The notes under the pieces are model-generated. The model was not told the DNA's origin. It saw nothing but the letters and a program-made list of their open reading frames with translations, and searched no databases. The position numbers and the translations under genes were made by a program. A stretch of 64,000 nt of DNA from Chamaea fasciata (taxonomy: Eukaryota > Chordata > Aves > Passeriformes > Sylviidae): contig JARCOQ010000026.1 of assembly GCA_029207755.1 (NCBI GenBank), positions 434,001 to 498,000 of the forward strand, in the 5' to 3' direction. Below, one piece after another: positions 11,050 to 48,334 of this stretch. Every line of letters starts with the position of its first letter. Within the stretch, counting starts at the first letter, position 1.

Positions 11050-11392
11050 GAGCGCCCGTGTCCCTGGAAGGGTCCCGTCCCACCCCTGCCATGGCAGGGA
11101 CACCTCCCACTGTCGCAGGCAGCTCGCAGCCCCTCCAGCCCGGCCTGGGACACTGCCAGGGGCAGCCGCAGCTTCTCTGGGCACCCTGTGCCAGGGCCTC
11201 ACACGGAACAATTTCTTCCCTAAATCTAATCTAAGCTTACACTCCGCCAACTTAAGGCTATTCCTCCTTGTCCCGTCACTCCAGACCCTTTTAAATAATC
11301 CCTTTCCCTCTTTCTTGTTGGCTCCTTCAGGCACTGGAAAGCTGCAATTAGGTCACCCCGAAGCTTCTCTCTTCCAAACCAGCCGTTCCTGA
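11050..11392 (-). mobile_element. CR1 LINE 3' fragment
   Basis: CCATGGCAGGGACACCTCCC, GGGCACCCTGTGCCAGGGCC, AATTTCTTCCCTAAATCTAA, AGGCTATTCCTCCTTGTCCC and GCAATTAGGTCACCCCGAAG follow one another as in antisense CR1. It lies just upstream of the WDTC1 promoter island. Confidence 0.85.
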
Positions 11393-14100
11393 CGGGAGAG
11401 GCGCTGACCCCTCACCCCTGGTGGTCTCCTCGGGACCCTCGGTGACGCTCCGACCTCTGCACGGCCGGGCTGTGCCCCAGCCCCCGCAGGAAAACTCATC
11501 CAGAAGCCAAGTGTGGGAGCAGCACCGAGCCCGGCTTTGCCTGGGAATTAAAACTCGCAGGAAGAGCCAGGGGGTGGCGGTGTTTGCAAAACCCTTCCCT
11601 TGTCCTGTCCTCCCCGCGGCCACTGGCCCTGGGGACACTGAGGACAAGCACGGCTGGCGTCCCCTCCAGTCCCAATTAACTTAATGAACCCTCTCAAAGG
11701 GGGGATGTGTGTAAAAGGAATCAAAACTTACCAATTCGCCTCCCTATAATTTATTTCCACAATTAAACGTTCCCGAAGTCTGTTCATAAAGTGTAATGAA
11801 TAGTTTAAATTTTCATTTGGAACTTAATTCCCTGGCTCGCAGATAATCCCAGCTGCACGGCAGAAGAAAATTGCTACTTGATTATTCCAAAAGAAGGAGG
11901 AAAAGCCCCTTAAATCTGAGACATCAGGTGAAAGTCTGAGGACTCTTCCTTGCACCTCCAGCATCATAAATGACAGCTGCAATGACTTGTCTCCATCGTG
12001 CAAGTCATTAACCTATTCAGCTGTTGTCAAAGTTCTTTACAGAAGGTAATTGTCAATTGTTGCCTCTGCATCAGCCCAGACTCTTTAATTAAACAAACAA
12101 TAATCGGGATCCATCCTCACAAAAGGGTTTTATCTTCTTTTCTCAGATGCCATCTCCATGGGGATCCAAAGCTCCACACAGAAAATCAGGCAGGCTTCAG
12201 ATGCCCTTGACATGGAAGTTTTTCTCGCTGATGGAGAGAAAATGGGGGCACAGGAGCTTGACTTTTTTTCTCAAGCTAGTGACAGGAATAACAGGGCCAG
12301 AGCCAAGGAAGAGTTGCTGGTTCTGACTGTCAGACCTGGAGTTTCCTAATGCAGTCTCAAAGTTGGGGAACGCAAACAAGGTGTTCTCCCGGCAGCACAG
12401 CTCCTACAGGATAACCACACCTTGCAGAGTATCCTCGTGGATCAGGGCTGCGGTGTTTCAGTTCAAGGAGTGGTGCAGGGAGCAAGGAATAAATCTGCCC
12501 GAGAGCTTGCCCTCTTTGCAGTGTTGAAGGGAAAACAATTTTAGTCATACAAAAGGCATTTTTATCACTTTCAATAAATACCTGTCTCCTTTTCTATCAT
12601 CAACCTGTGCTACAAAGAAAAAAAAAAAAGAAAACTCAGTGTAAAAACCCCACAACACGCACAAAAAGTTCAATTTTACCCTCTGTGCCAAAGTTAGGGT
12701 GTCCCAGGGTGCAAATGCAGCTTCACAGATACAGATCTTACTCTGTAAATGGTTTGTCCTGCAGACACCTGGGGCTGGACTAGGATTTGTTTGCAGGTTA
12801 AAACGTCAGGCCAGAGCAAGGAAATTTCCTCTTGGCCAAGAATCCGCACCAACCAAAATCCTTGGCAGAGTTCAACAGGCTGACAGGCCCTTGTCCAACC
12901 AAGACAAGCAGGAACCTGCTGCCAAAGCCACGAGGCCTTCCCTGGGTGCTGCGTCCCCCCCACAAACACCCCCCAGCCCTTCCCCACCATAGCTCCGGCT
13001 GACCCAGACACCAGGAGGGAGAAAAACCCGACCCAGTGACTTCACAGGAACATTGTACCTGTGTTAGCTTCTAGGAACTGCTTCTGAAAGCAAAGCAGCC
13101 CCCGTGGTTTTGCCTCAAGGAGTCTCCCGCTGTCAGAACACAGTCCTGCCTCAACCCAAACATCACCAACTGCATCGCACCAGCTCAGGCTTCTCACCCA
13201 GATATGACTAAGCCCTTTCAGAACGAGAAACGCTCAGGATTTCTTGCTTAATTGCTAAAACAGATTAATTTGACTACCCAGCACATAGCCAAGCGGAAAA
13301 GAGGACTTGACACACCTAGTGGGTTCCTGCTGAAGCTGATGATCTGCTTTAGTTGATGGGTCACGTTTGGGGATGATTTTCCACAGCGTAGCTGCCACAG
13401 GGCTGCTGGGGTCCCCTCCTGCCCTCCACATTCCCTGCAGCCTTCTGGCCACTAGCGCTTTGGGAGGCTTAAATCAAGAATGTCACTGATGCAAACCAGC
13501 AAACGTCACCTCCAAAGCTCAAGGTTTAGCTGCCACATGTCATGGAAAGAGCCCATGCCTTCCCTACAGGCAGCTCTCCCAAGAATTAGGGGCTGCATCT
13601 CCACCCTTGGCTCCTAAAGTTTAGGCAGTAAACCAGCTCAAAACTCATTTAGATTTCTCTGGTCACACACATGTGACAGTCAGGATGTTGGAGGAGAACC
13701 AAGAAATCAGGGTGGCTGAGCCCGGCCTCAGTGCCAAGTAACCCCCCCACGCTACTCCAGTGGTTTTATTGGAGCCTTATCAGATTTCCTGGTGACTCAG
13801 AGTAAGCGGTCACCGGGGAGAAGGGCACGGCCACGGCAGCAGGCAGAGATGGGGTTACAGCCCCAGGTGGTGCAGAAGAGCCGCCAGTGCCCACCAGGCC
13901 CCCCGTGCCCTCAGACCCCAGGGCTCTCCCGCCCCACACCGAGGACAGGCAGAGCACGGCCCTGCCTCCGCCCAGCTACTCCCAGAGCCCAGGGAGCTCT
14001 GCCGTGCCCTGGCTGGGTCCCCACGGGGCGTCTGGGTGACAGACATGTCCCTGCCGGCCCCACGGTGGGCACGGTGCAGAGCCACCCCTCTGCCCCCCGA
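11393..14100. other. WDTC1-SLC9A1 intergenic region, no gene seen
   Basis: No conserved coding frame was recognised on either strand. A non-repetitive AT-rich block at about 11690-12130 stands out from the GC-rich surroundings (see findings). An A-run lies at 12618-12629. From about 13.8 kb the sequence grades into the SLC9A1 CpG island, with a short CAG run at 14101-14117. Confidence 0.6.
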
Positions 14101-14149
14101 CAGCAGCAGCAGCAGCAGCCCCCTGCCCCAGATCCGGCCTCCCTCCTTC

Positions 14150-14609
14150 GCTCTGGGGCCCTTTGTGGTTCCTGCAGAGCTCCCCTCGCTGTGCGCCCCT
14201 TCCTGAGTCTCCCCCCGCGCCAGCCCCGCACGAGCACCCGGTGCCCCTACAGCCCCTTTCCCTGCCCCCGTCCCTGTCACACCCACCCGCAGCCCCGCAG
14301 CCCTCCCCTGCTGTCCCACCGGCCCGCAGCCCCCGCTCCCCGCCCCTCTCCCCGTCCCCGGGCCGAGCCCCGCCGCTGCCGGCCCCCTCCCCTCCCGCTG
14401 CCGTCCCCGCCTCTCCCCGCTCCGCTCCCGCCCGCCGGCGCCGCCTCCGCCGGGCCCTCCCGCCGGAGCCTCCCGCCCGCTGCGTGGGCCGAGCCCGGCG
14501 CCGCGGCCGCCCCGGCTCCGCTCGGGCAGTGGCGGGGCTGCTCCAGCCCTCGCCGCCGCGGCGGCCCCGCCGCCCCCCGCCCGCCGGCCCGCGCCCCCCG
14601 CCCGCCGCC
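14150..14609 (+). promoter_or_regulatory. CpG-island promoter and 5' UTR of SLC9A1
   Basis: Dense CCGCC/GCC-rich, CpG-rich sequence runs directly up to the SLC9A1 start codon, and the island continues through exon 1 to about 14990. No TATA box is visible and the transcription start cannot be placed from sequence alone. TATA-less GC-rich promoters suit a ubiquitously expressed transporter. Confidence 0.55.
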
Positions 14610-40913
<26,304 letters not shown>

Positions 40914-42285
40914 CTGCTGGCGCAAAGCCCCCAAATCGTTTCTCTCTCTCTTCATTCGTTCATTCTTTGCTCTCCTTTTTGGTTTCTTGTCACTACACAC
41001 CGGGTTCAGGAAGGGGAGACTGTCCTGGATGGACTGGGATTGCCAGGACAGCTCTGCCCAGCGAGCCCTGGGCTGGCCCCAGCGAGCAGGGAAGGAGGCC
41101 TGGGATGCCCCGGGCTCCTTGGGCGGCGTGGCCTGGGGGTGACGGACAGTTTTCCGCCCGGGATTGGGATCTGCAGGTGCCTCACAGCCCCCGCGGGGCT
41201 CTCCCAGAGGTGCCCACCCACTCAGGACCTGCGGCCGGCTCTGACCAGGGGTGTCCACAGTCGCTCGCCCATGGCACAGCTTCCCCTCTCCCCACCTGTG
41301 CTTCCCTGCCCCCTGGCCTTGCTCCGGAGCGGGGAGATGGGACAGCAGGGGCTGTCACCGGGGCTGGCACGCACACGCTCCCCCTGCACACCCCCAGGCA
41401 CCTCGGGCTCCTCGCCTCGGCGACTTCCCCACGGGCCCGGCTGCGCCTGGGATCCTCCCTCCTGGCCTCACATTTCACGCCAGGTCTTTTCAAATAAATA
41501 TCCTAGAGCCATGCAGGGGGGAGCTGGGGCCCCCCTCGCTTTGAGCAGCCTCTCCATCCCTCCTGGAACTGCTGTCCCCTGTCCCCTCCGCCAGCCTCGG
41601 CCCCTCGCCCCGTGCCAGCGCGGCAACGGCTGCTCCTTAACCAAAGACGGGGCCCGGGGTGTGCCAGGGGGGATTACCTGTCCCCCTGCGACCAAGAGGA
41701 GCTGGGGGAGAGCCAAGTGCCAGCTCCCCCAGCGTGGGGACACGTTGGATCGGGAATGCTGGCAGCAAGGGGACCACTGTGTGTGCCGGGGGTCCTGGAA
41801 GGACCCACCTTTCCCCAAGGCTTGGGAGGGATCTCTGGGTGTTTCGGTGACTTGCGGCCCTCCCCGGGCTCCGGGGTGTCCCGGATCTGTCACCTTGACC
41901 CCGAGCAGCTCCCGCCGTGTGCCGCCTTTGCCATGGGTACCAGGGGGTGCTCACCACCCCTCCCCGGGGACCCCGGCCGCCGTCCCCTCCCTGTGCCGTG
42001 CCTTGCCACGCTCTGCCCCGCTGCCTTGGTGGGCACCTGTCCCACATCCCCCCGCTCCACATCCTGCTGGGACCCCCAGGTCCGGCGTCCGCGGGGCTCC
42101 GTCACCGGGGCGAGCGCCCACGTCGCTGCCTGCGCCTGCCTGCTGCCCTGCTCTCTTTCCAGGAGGAAAAAAAAGCAATGGAAATTCTCTTGTATAAAAA
42201 GGAAAAAAAAAAAACCAAACCCACATGTAAAGAGATTCTTGGTTTTTATCATAAGTATTCTAATAAATTAATGTTAATTTTTAGT
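40914..42285 (+). other. SLC9A1: SLC9A1 3' UTR with two poly(A) signals
   Basis: Non-coding sequence after the stop contains AATAAA at 41493-41498 and a second AATAAA at 42262-42267, followed by a GT/T-rich stretch as expected downstream of a cleavage site. The proximal and distal signals would give UTRs of about 0.6 and 1.37 kb. The end is inferred. Confidence 0.65.
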
Positions 42286-42289
42286 GGGG

Positions 42290-45200
42290 GTTTTTGCAGC
42301 TGCTCGGGCTCCTACCGCTGCCACACGGTCCCAGCTGTCCCAGAGGAACAAGGTGATTGTGACACTTCGTCCCCATCGCTGGGATGGAGAGTTTGCCTCT
42401 CACCCTCCTGCCGTGGCTCAGGGACAGCTGGAGCCCCATCCCCGGGGGACATTTTAAGCCATTCCCAGCTCTGGCAAAGACAGAGGCGCAACAGAGCCCT
42501 GGCTCCCAAATCCCTGCCTGGAGCTGCACCACACCCCAAAACCCCCCCCGGATCCACCTTCCAGCCTCAGCAGCCAGAGCCCCTCGCTTTGGGGAATTGC
42601 AGTGGGAACTGGGAATGTGTTCCATGCAAATTACAGCCCTGAGCCGGGACAGCCCCCGGGCACCAGCAGCGCGTCAGCGCTCGCGTTGCTCACCTGCCCA
42701 AAATACCTGAACCCCAGGGTCCCCCTGGCCTGGGGCGGGACTCGGCTGGGTCACCCCACTGCAGGGCTGGCCCCGGGGGTCCCTGGGCAGGATGAGGTGG
42801 CCAGGGATGTGGGGCAGGCGGTGCCGTGGGGCCCATGGCAGTGCCAGTTCGGTGGGTGCCACCCTCGCATCCCACACAGGGTCTGGGGCACTTTGTCCCC
42901 AGGGCAGGGGGACACCGGAACAGGAGGGTTCGGCAGGAGCAGGCAAAGCCAGGCCATGGCTCCATCCTCCCTGGGGGAGAACAGCGGCTTTGCCATCCCA
43001 GTTCCAGGGCTGGGAGCACGGGAGGTGCCGGGCGCTGCGCACCGGAGGAGGCCCCGGGCGGTGCCCAGGTAACTCACGGGCTGGGGAGCATCACCTGCGG
43101 CCTGATTTCAGTCATGCCTTGAGAGCGAGAACTCCCCAAACCGAGGCATTTCCAGGATATTCTTGTTTCTGTCTCAAAGGGTGAGTAACTTTTAATGAGG
43201 GAGGACTAATGATCCCTCCGGGCCTGGGCTGTCACCGCTGAGCCACTGCCAAGGCACACGCGGGGCTGAGGCCGGGGGCTGGATGGGCCCCAGCGTGTCC
43301 CCCTGGCCCCACGGTCCTGGCAGTTCCTGGTGTGTGCCCCCCGTGCCCCATATCCCCCTCTCTCTCCCAAAGCGTTTGGAGCTTGGTGGTGGCGCCAAGG
43401 ACAGGGAAAAGAGAAAAAAGGGGCTCTGAGCAGGGTGACCTTGTCCTTCCATGTGTGTGCCTTCCACAGCCCCCGTCCATGAGGGTTAAAGACCTGCAGC
43501 AGCAGGAAACTGCCCCAGCCAGGAGATGGGCTTTCCCGTGCCTCAGTTTCCCTCTGTGGTCCAGCACGAGGCCTGGGGTGCAGCGGGTGGCAGGAGGGGA
43601 GTGACTGTCCCCATGGCCTCAGCAAGGACCGAGAGCCCTTGAAAGGCCCATAAATCACTCCCCAGGTCACCAACCCCAGGCTCAGCAGCCTCCAAGGCAG
43701 AGCTCCCGGCTTTCCCAAGAGGAGCGGCCGGAGCAGCAGTGGGACAGGGTGTCCTGGAGCTGCCACCACCCTGGTGTCACCCAGGTGTCACCCGGGGCCC
43801 AAACACCCAAAGCAAAGGGAGCGGCTGTGCTCCCTGCCAGGCCCAAATTAGTGGCACTGAGATGGGTCATCCCCCGCCACAGCTGTCAAGGCACAAGTCA
43901 TGCCAAGAAAAACTGCACGTGGTGTCACCGGGAAGCCACCGAGCCTGGGGACACACAGGTCATGCTACCAGGGGACAGGGATGTCCCCAGCCAGTGACAC
44001 CCCAGGGGAGATTCAGGGGGGCCACATCAGTGCTGGGGCCACGTTGTTGCTGTGTCCCTGTCCCCAGAGCCTGGCGGTGCCGTGTCCCCCCACTCCCCGG
44101 GCAGCATTTTGCAGCAGCCAGGCGAGGTGACGGGTGCCATTCCCCAGCCCTGTGTCACCTGCAGTAATGACACCCTGCGCTCCCTTTCATCTCAGGGCCT
44201 CCCGGGTGTCCCCTCTCCTGTAACATCGCTCATCATCCTTTCCAGGATGGGATGTGGCCGAGGCGGGCGTCCAGGGTGGTGACACAGGACCCCAGGCTGA
44301 GGCCCCAGGGAGTGACAGCACAGTGACACCCCCTCATGCCATGCGGTGGGTGCTCACAATGCCCCTCGTGCCAAATCCCACCTTGCTGTGGCCAGCACGG
44401 GGAAAACACCTCTTTGGACAGCTGCAGCCAGCACAGCAGCCGGTGGCACTGCCCCGGGGACTCGGGTGACCCGCCAGCAGCGGTGGCACCTCTGGGATGG
44501 GCTGTGTGCGAGTGTGCGGAGCTGGACAGTGAACTCCAGTGACTGGGAGGTGTCCAGGAACTGTGTTTGCCGAGGGAGGATTTGGACACGGCCTGGAGAA
44601 GGACTCCACCTCCTAAACCCACAGTGGGCACGTGGACACGGGCATGTGCGTGGGGATGGCAGCGTGGGCGTGGGGACGGTGACGAGCGTGTGGGGACAGC
44701 AGAAGCTGTGCATCAGACGGTGGCCGTTTGCCCGGCCAGGGTGGCCTTGGGGGCGCCTGGCATCTGCCCGGGGACACTTTGCGTCTGCGTGGGGACAGCT
44801 CCGGGGCAGCCACACGCGGCTGTGCGTGGCACAGGCAGTGCCCGCACGGCGACAGCTGCTGCGGGGACAGCGACAGCCCGGGACACGGCTGACGTGAGCG
44901 CGGTGGCGGCGGCAGGGCGCTGCCGTGGGAGCGGGAGCCGCGGTGCCCCCACCCCGCCAGCCGCGCTGCTGCTCCCCCGGGGCGACGCTGCGTGACGTTG
45001 GTGGCTCCGGGAGCAGGGCTTGGTCCCTCCTGCTTGCTCAGGGAGTTGGCACACGCCCTGCTTAATGCCGAGTGGGACGGAGCCGGTCCCACGCGGGTCA
45101 CGGAGTCCCCGAGGTGTCTTCACCTCCAGGCTGAAGGGACTTTCACCCGCTGCCCCACTCCCGCAGCTCTCCCAGCTCCTCTGCCCCGGTTCCCCCGCGG

Positions 45201-47217
45201 ACCGGCCCCCCACGGGCACGAGGGGCTGCCGAAGGTCCCCAGCGCCCCGCGGGGCTCAGCTCAGGTGGGGGGTTCCATCTCTGCCCCGCTCCTTCCCGTG
45301 CCCCCGGCTGGGGGTGTCCCCGCTCCTCCCCGCACACGCGGGGCGCGTCCGGCCCCACCCGGGCCGAGTTCCCCGGGGACGGGGCGGTGACCGTCGGGCA
45401 GCCCCGGGATGCTGCCGGCCCCAGATCCGTGGGGCAAGCGGGGTCACGGCATCCCGAGCCGCCGTCCCCCCGCCCAGCCCCTGTCCCACCCCCATATCTC
45501 CAAAGGGGCTGTGCCACCCCCGTGCCACCCCCGGGAGGCAGGATCCGCCCGCGTTTCACCCCAACGATGATTGTTCCTTAATTGCCAACAAAACAAACGA
45601 ATAAAGCCCGGGCCGGCCCTGGCTGAGCTGGAAGGAAACGGCTCGGGTGCCATTCCCAGATTCCCAGCGCCGGGTTCGCTGCCCGCGGCTCTTTGGGATA
45701 ATCGTTCGGTGATGGAGGCTAACGAGCGGCTCAGCCAGTCCGGCCGGAGCGCGTCAGCTCTTTCCAGTGAGCCGAGGTTTTCTCCGCAGCCAGCAGCACC
45801 TCTGTCCCCTTCGGCCCGGGCAGCAGCAGAGTCCATCCCAGCTCATCCCAGAAGGATCTGCAGCGCCTTGTCCGTGCCGTCTCCAGGTCTGGATCCTGCC
45901 CCATCGCCCTGGGCTGGATCCCAGGGGTCCCCCAGGCCCCGCGGCCATGGGGGGCTCAGTCCGCAGTCAGCCCTTCCTCCTGCTGAATCCCTCTGGCTGG
46001 ACAGATCGATGGATCCTGATCCCCAAAGCCATTTGGCCCCTCTCAGCCTCTTGGGAAACCCTTGCTGATCCAGCTTTTTGCCAGCAACATCAAAGCAGTT
46101 TTGCAATGAGAGGCAGATGCCTGATTTTTAAATCAAGTTCCTTGGAAAATCGCTTTCCAGCAGAGCTCCCCTTGTCCTGTGCCTCACGGGGAGTACCGGG
46201 AGCAGCCAGTGGAGAAGCCTGGTGAAGTCACACGGTGTCATGTGTGGGAGCCAGGGAGAGAAGCACCACAGCAGGAGGAGCATCCCAGAGGGGGGACCCC
46301 GGCAGAGGGGACTCCAGCCCCCCTGGGAGCCCCTCTGGCTGTCAGGGAATGGGGAGGATTTCAGAGGGATCAGGGCTCAGGACAGCCCTTCCCTTCTCTC
46401 CTCTCTAACCCCAGCTGTGGATGCTCCTGACCACCCCAACTCCCCCAGCTCCTCTTTCTGCAGCCAGCTCCAGCTTCCTGCAGCAAACCCTTGGGATGTG
46501 GCAGAGGCCTTGGCTTCCCAGACAGTCTTTGCATCTTGGAACAGCTCTGTAGTGCCTTCCCTGAGGTGGAAAGTCCCAAGGTGGATGTTTGGGAGTTTTC
46601 AGGGGACTTCTTGCAATAAACCCCTGTGAGGGTGTAAAAATACATCAGCACTGGCTCATCTCCCAGCGGGGCTCATGGCTGATAAGGATGGATCCCAGCT
46701 CCAAGAAGGAACTGGGGAAATGGGAGTGGCCACTGCAGGTGTGGAGCTGGAGTTGTTCCGTCCATCCCCAGGGCACCAGCTCAGCAGGGAGGGCCCTGCT
46801 GGAAATGTCTGCAGGGTGAAACGCTGCGGAGAAATGAGCACTGCAAAAGGGACGGGAATTGTTGGGATGAAAGGAAGTGAGTGGCCAGAGGCCGGGGACA
46901 CGTCTGGCCCCGGGAGGAGGCGGTGGCTCAGCTGAGAGCTGGGCCACGCACTGGGATTGAGGGGCTGGGTCTGAGCTCCTGGAGCTCCATCGCCCCAGGG
47001 TGTGACCCTGTGTCTCCTGGGTGCCAGGGCTGGCACACGGGGATCCTGGGGACTCTTGGCCAGGGACCAGGGCATGGGGGAGCTGGGGGTGTCAGGATGG
47101 GGACACTGAGCTGTGGAGTGGCAGGCCATGGGATATCTATGGGGTGTCAGACCATGGCACATCGCTGCAGGGAGAATCAACGGGGTGCCAGCCTGTAGAG
47201 CCTCGATGGGCATGAAT
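42290..47217. other. SLC9A1-TENT5B intergenic region, no gene seen
   Basis: GC-rich DNA without recognised exons on either strand. Long open frames here reflect base composition and resemble no family I know. No CR1 or LTR was recognised in this stretch. Confidence 0.6.
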
Positions 47218-47480
47218 GGAGCATCAGACCATGGGGCATCTGTGGGGCACCAGGGTATAAATGGAGCATCACTGGGGCATCAGATCATGGGGCATCTGTG
47301 GGGCACCAGGGTATAAATGGAGCATCACTGGGGCATCAGGTCACGGGGCATCTGTGGGGCACCAGTTTATAAATGGGGCATCACTGGGGCATCAGGTCAC
47401 GGTGCATCTGTGGGGCACCAGGGTATAAATGGGCATCACTGGGGCATCAGGTCACGGGGCATCAGTGGGCATGGATGGGG
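47218..47480. repeat. 56-bp minisatellite upstream of TENT5B
   Basis: Four and a half copies start at 47218, 47274, 47330, 47386 and 47441. Each begins GGGGCATCAG (GGAGCATCAG in the first copy) and contains GGGGCATCTGTGGGGCACCA followed by a TATAAATGG-type segment. Copy 4 is one base short. Looser GGGGCAT/GGGCAT phrases continue to about 47560. Confidence 0.92.
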
Positions 47481-47659
47481 TATCAGTGGGACATCAAAGG
47501 GCACCAACGGCGTATCAAAGGGCATCACGGGGCACCCTAGGACATCCAAGGGCGCTGGCGTGGCACGAGTGTGACTCAGGGGACACCAGGGACACCCCGG
47601 GGCACGGCGGGTCCCCCCGGCGCTGTCGCTGTCGCCCCGTCCCCCGGGCGCGCGCCGGC

Positions 47660-47880
47660 CCCGCCAATCACGGCCGGGATTCCCGCGCGCCGCGGGGGCG
47701 GGGCTGCGCCGGGCCCGCCCCGCCCATCGCCCCGCCCCTTCCCCCTCATCGCCGCTTCCATTGGCCCCGGTCCAGCCGCGCTCCTCCCGCTGGGCCCGGG
47801 CTCGGGCCGGGATTGGCGGGGGCCCGGGCCAATGGGGCGCGGCGCGGGGCTATATAAGGCGCGGCGGGGCGCGGGCGGGC
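47660..47880 (+). promoter_or_regulatory. TENT5B core promoter (TATA box and four CCAAT boxes)
   Basis: A TATATAAG box lies at 47851-47858 in otherwise extremely GC-rich DNA. CCAAT boxes lie upstream at 47664-47668 and 47829-47833 on the plus strand and as ATTGG at 47760-47764 and 47812-47816, with several CCGCCC-type GC boxes between. Transcription is expected to start about 30 bases after the TATA box, near 47880. The arrangement suggests NF-Y and Sp-factor driven, inducible expression; that is inference. Confidence 0.7.
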
Positions 47881-48151
47881 GCAGCGCTCGGCGGAGCCGG
47901 TGGCGGGCGGGGGGCGGCCGGGGCCGGTTCTGTGCGAGTCCCTGCGGGCACCGACCGCGCTCCCGCCGCGCCCCGCGCAGCCGCCCCTCGCCGGCTCCAC
48001 TCGGGGGAGTCGTTTTTGGGTTTGTTTTTTTTTTTTTTTTTTCTTCTCCCCCCTATTTTTAAGTTTTCCTCCCGCCTCCCCTCCTTGCCCGGCACTTCCG
48101 GCTGGTTTCCGGGCGGTCTCCGGGTGAGCGGCTCCTCGGGCGGCGGGGGCG
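47880..48151 (+). other. TENT5B: TENT5B 5' UTR
   Basis: About 270 bases between the inferred start site and the ATG, with no upstream ATG. A run of about 18 T at 48025-48042 interrupts the GC-rich sequence. Confidence 0.55.
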
Positions 48152-48334
48152 ATGCTGGAGGCGGCGGCGGCGGCGGGGCCCGCTCCGGGCGGCGCGGAGC
48201 AGCGCGGGAGCCGCTTCAGCGTCCTGACGTGGGAGCAGGTGCAGCGCCTGGACCAGATCCTGGGGGAGGCCGTGCCCATCCACGGCCGCGGAAACTTCCC
48301 CACGCTGTCGGTGCGGCCGCGCACCATCGTGCAG
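48152..48334 (+). CDS. TENT5B: TENT5B coding exon 1 (residues 1-61)
   Basis: Starts at ATG 48152 in a moderate context (G at -3, C at +4). Encodes an Ala/Gly-rich head, then [31 protein letters not shown] and RTIVQ, ending CAG|GTGAGC in phase 0. Confidence 0.9.

Noticed and set aside
43000..47000. Several GC-rich open frames of 130-195 codons between SLC9A1 and TENT5B
   Set aside because: They overlap on both strands, lack splice-linked partners or known motifs, and correspond to no gene in the conserved order.
47218..47480. CRISPR-like regularly spaced repeats
   Set aside because: The 56-bp copies are contiguous with no unique spacers, and the context is a vertebrate genome; it is a minisatellite.
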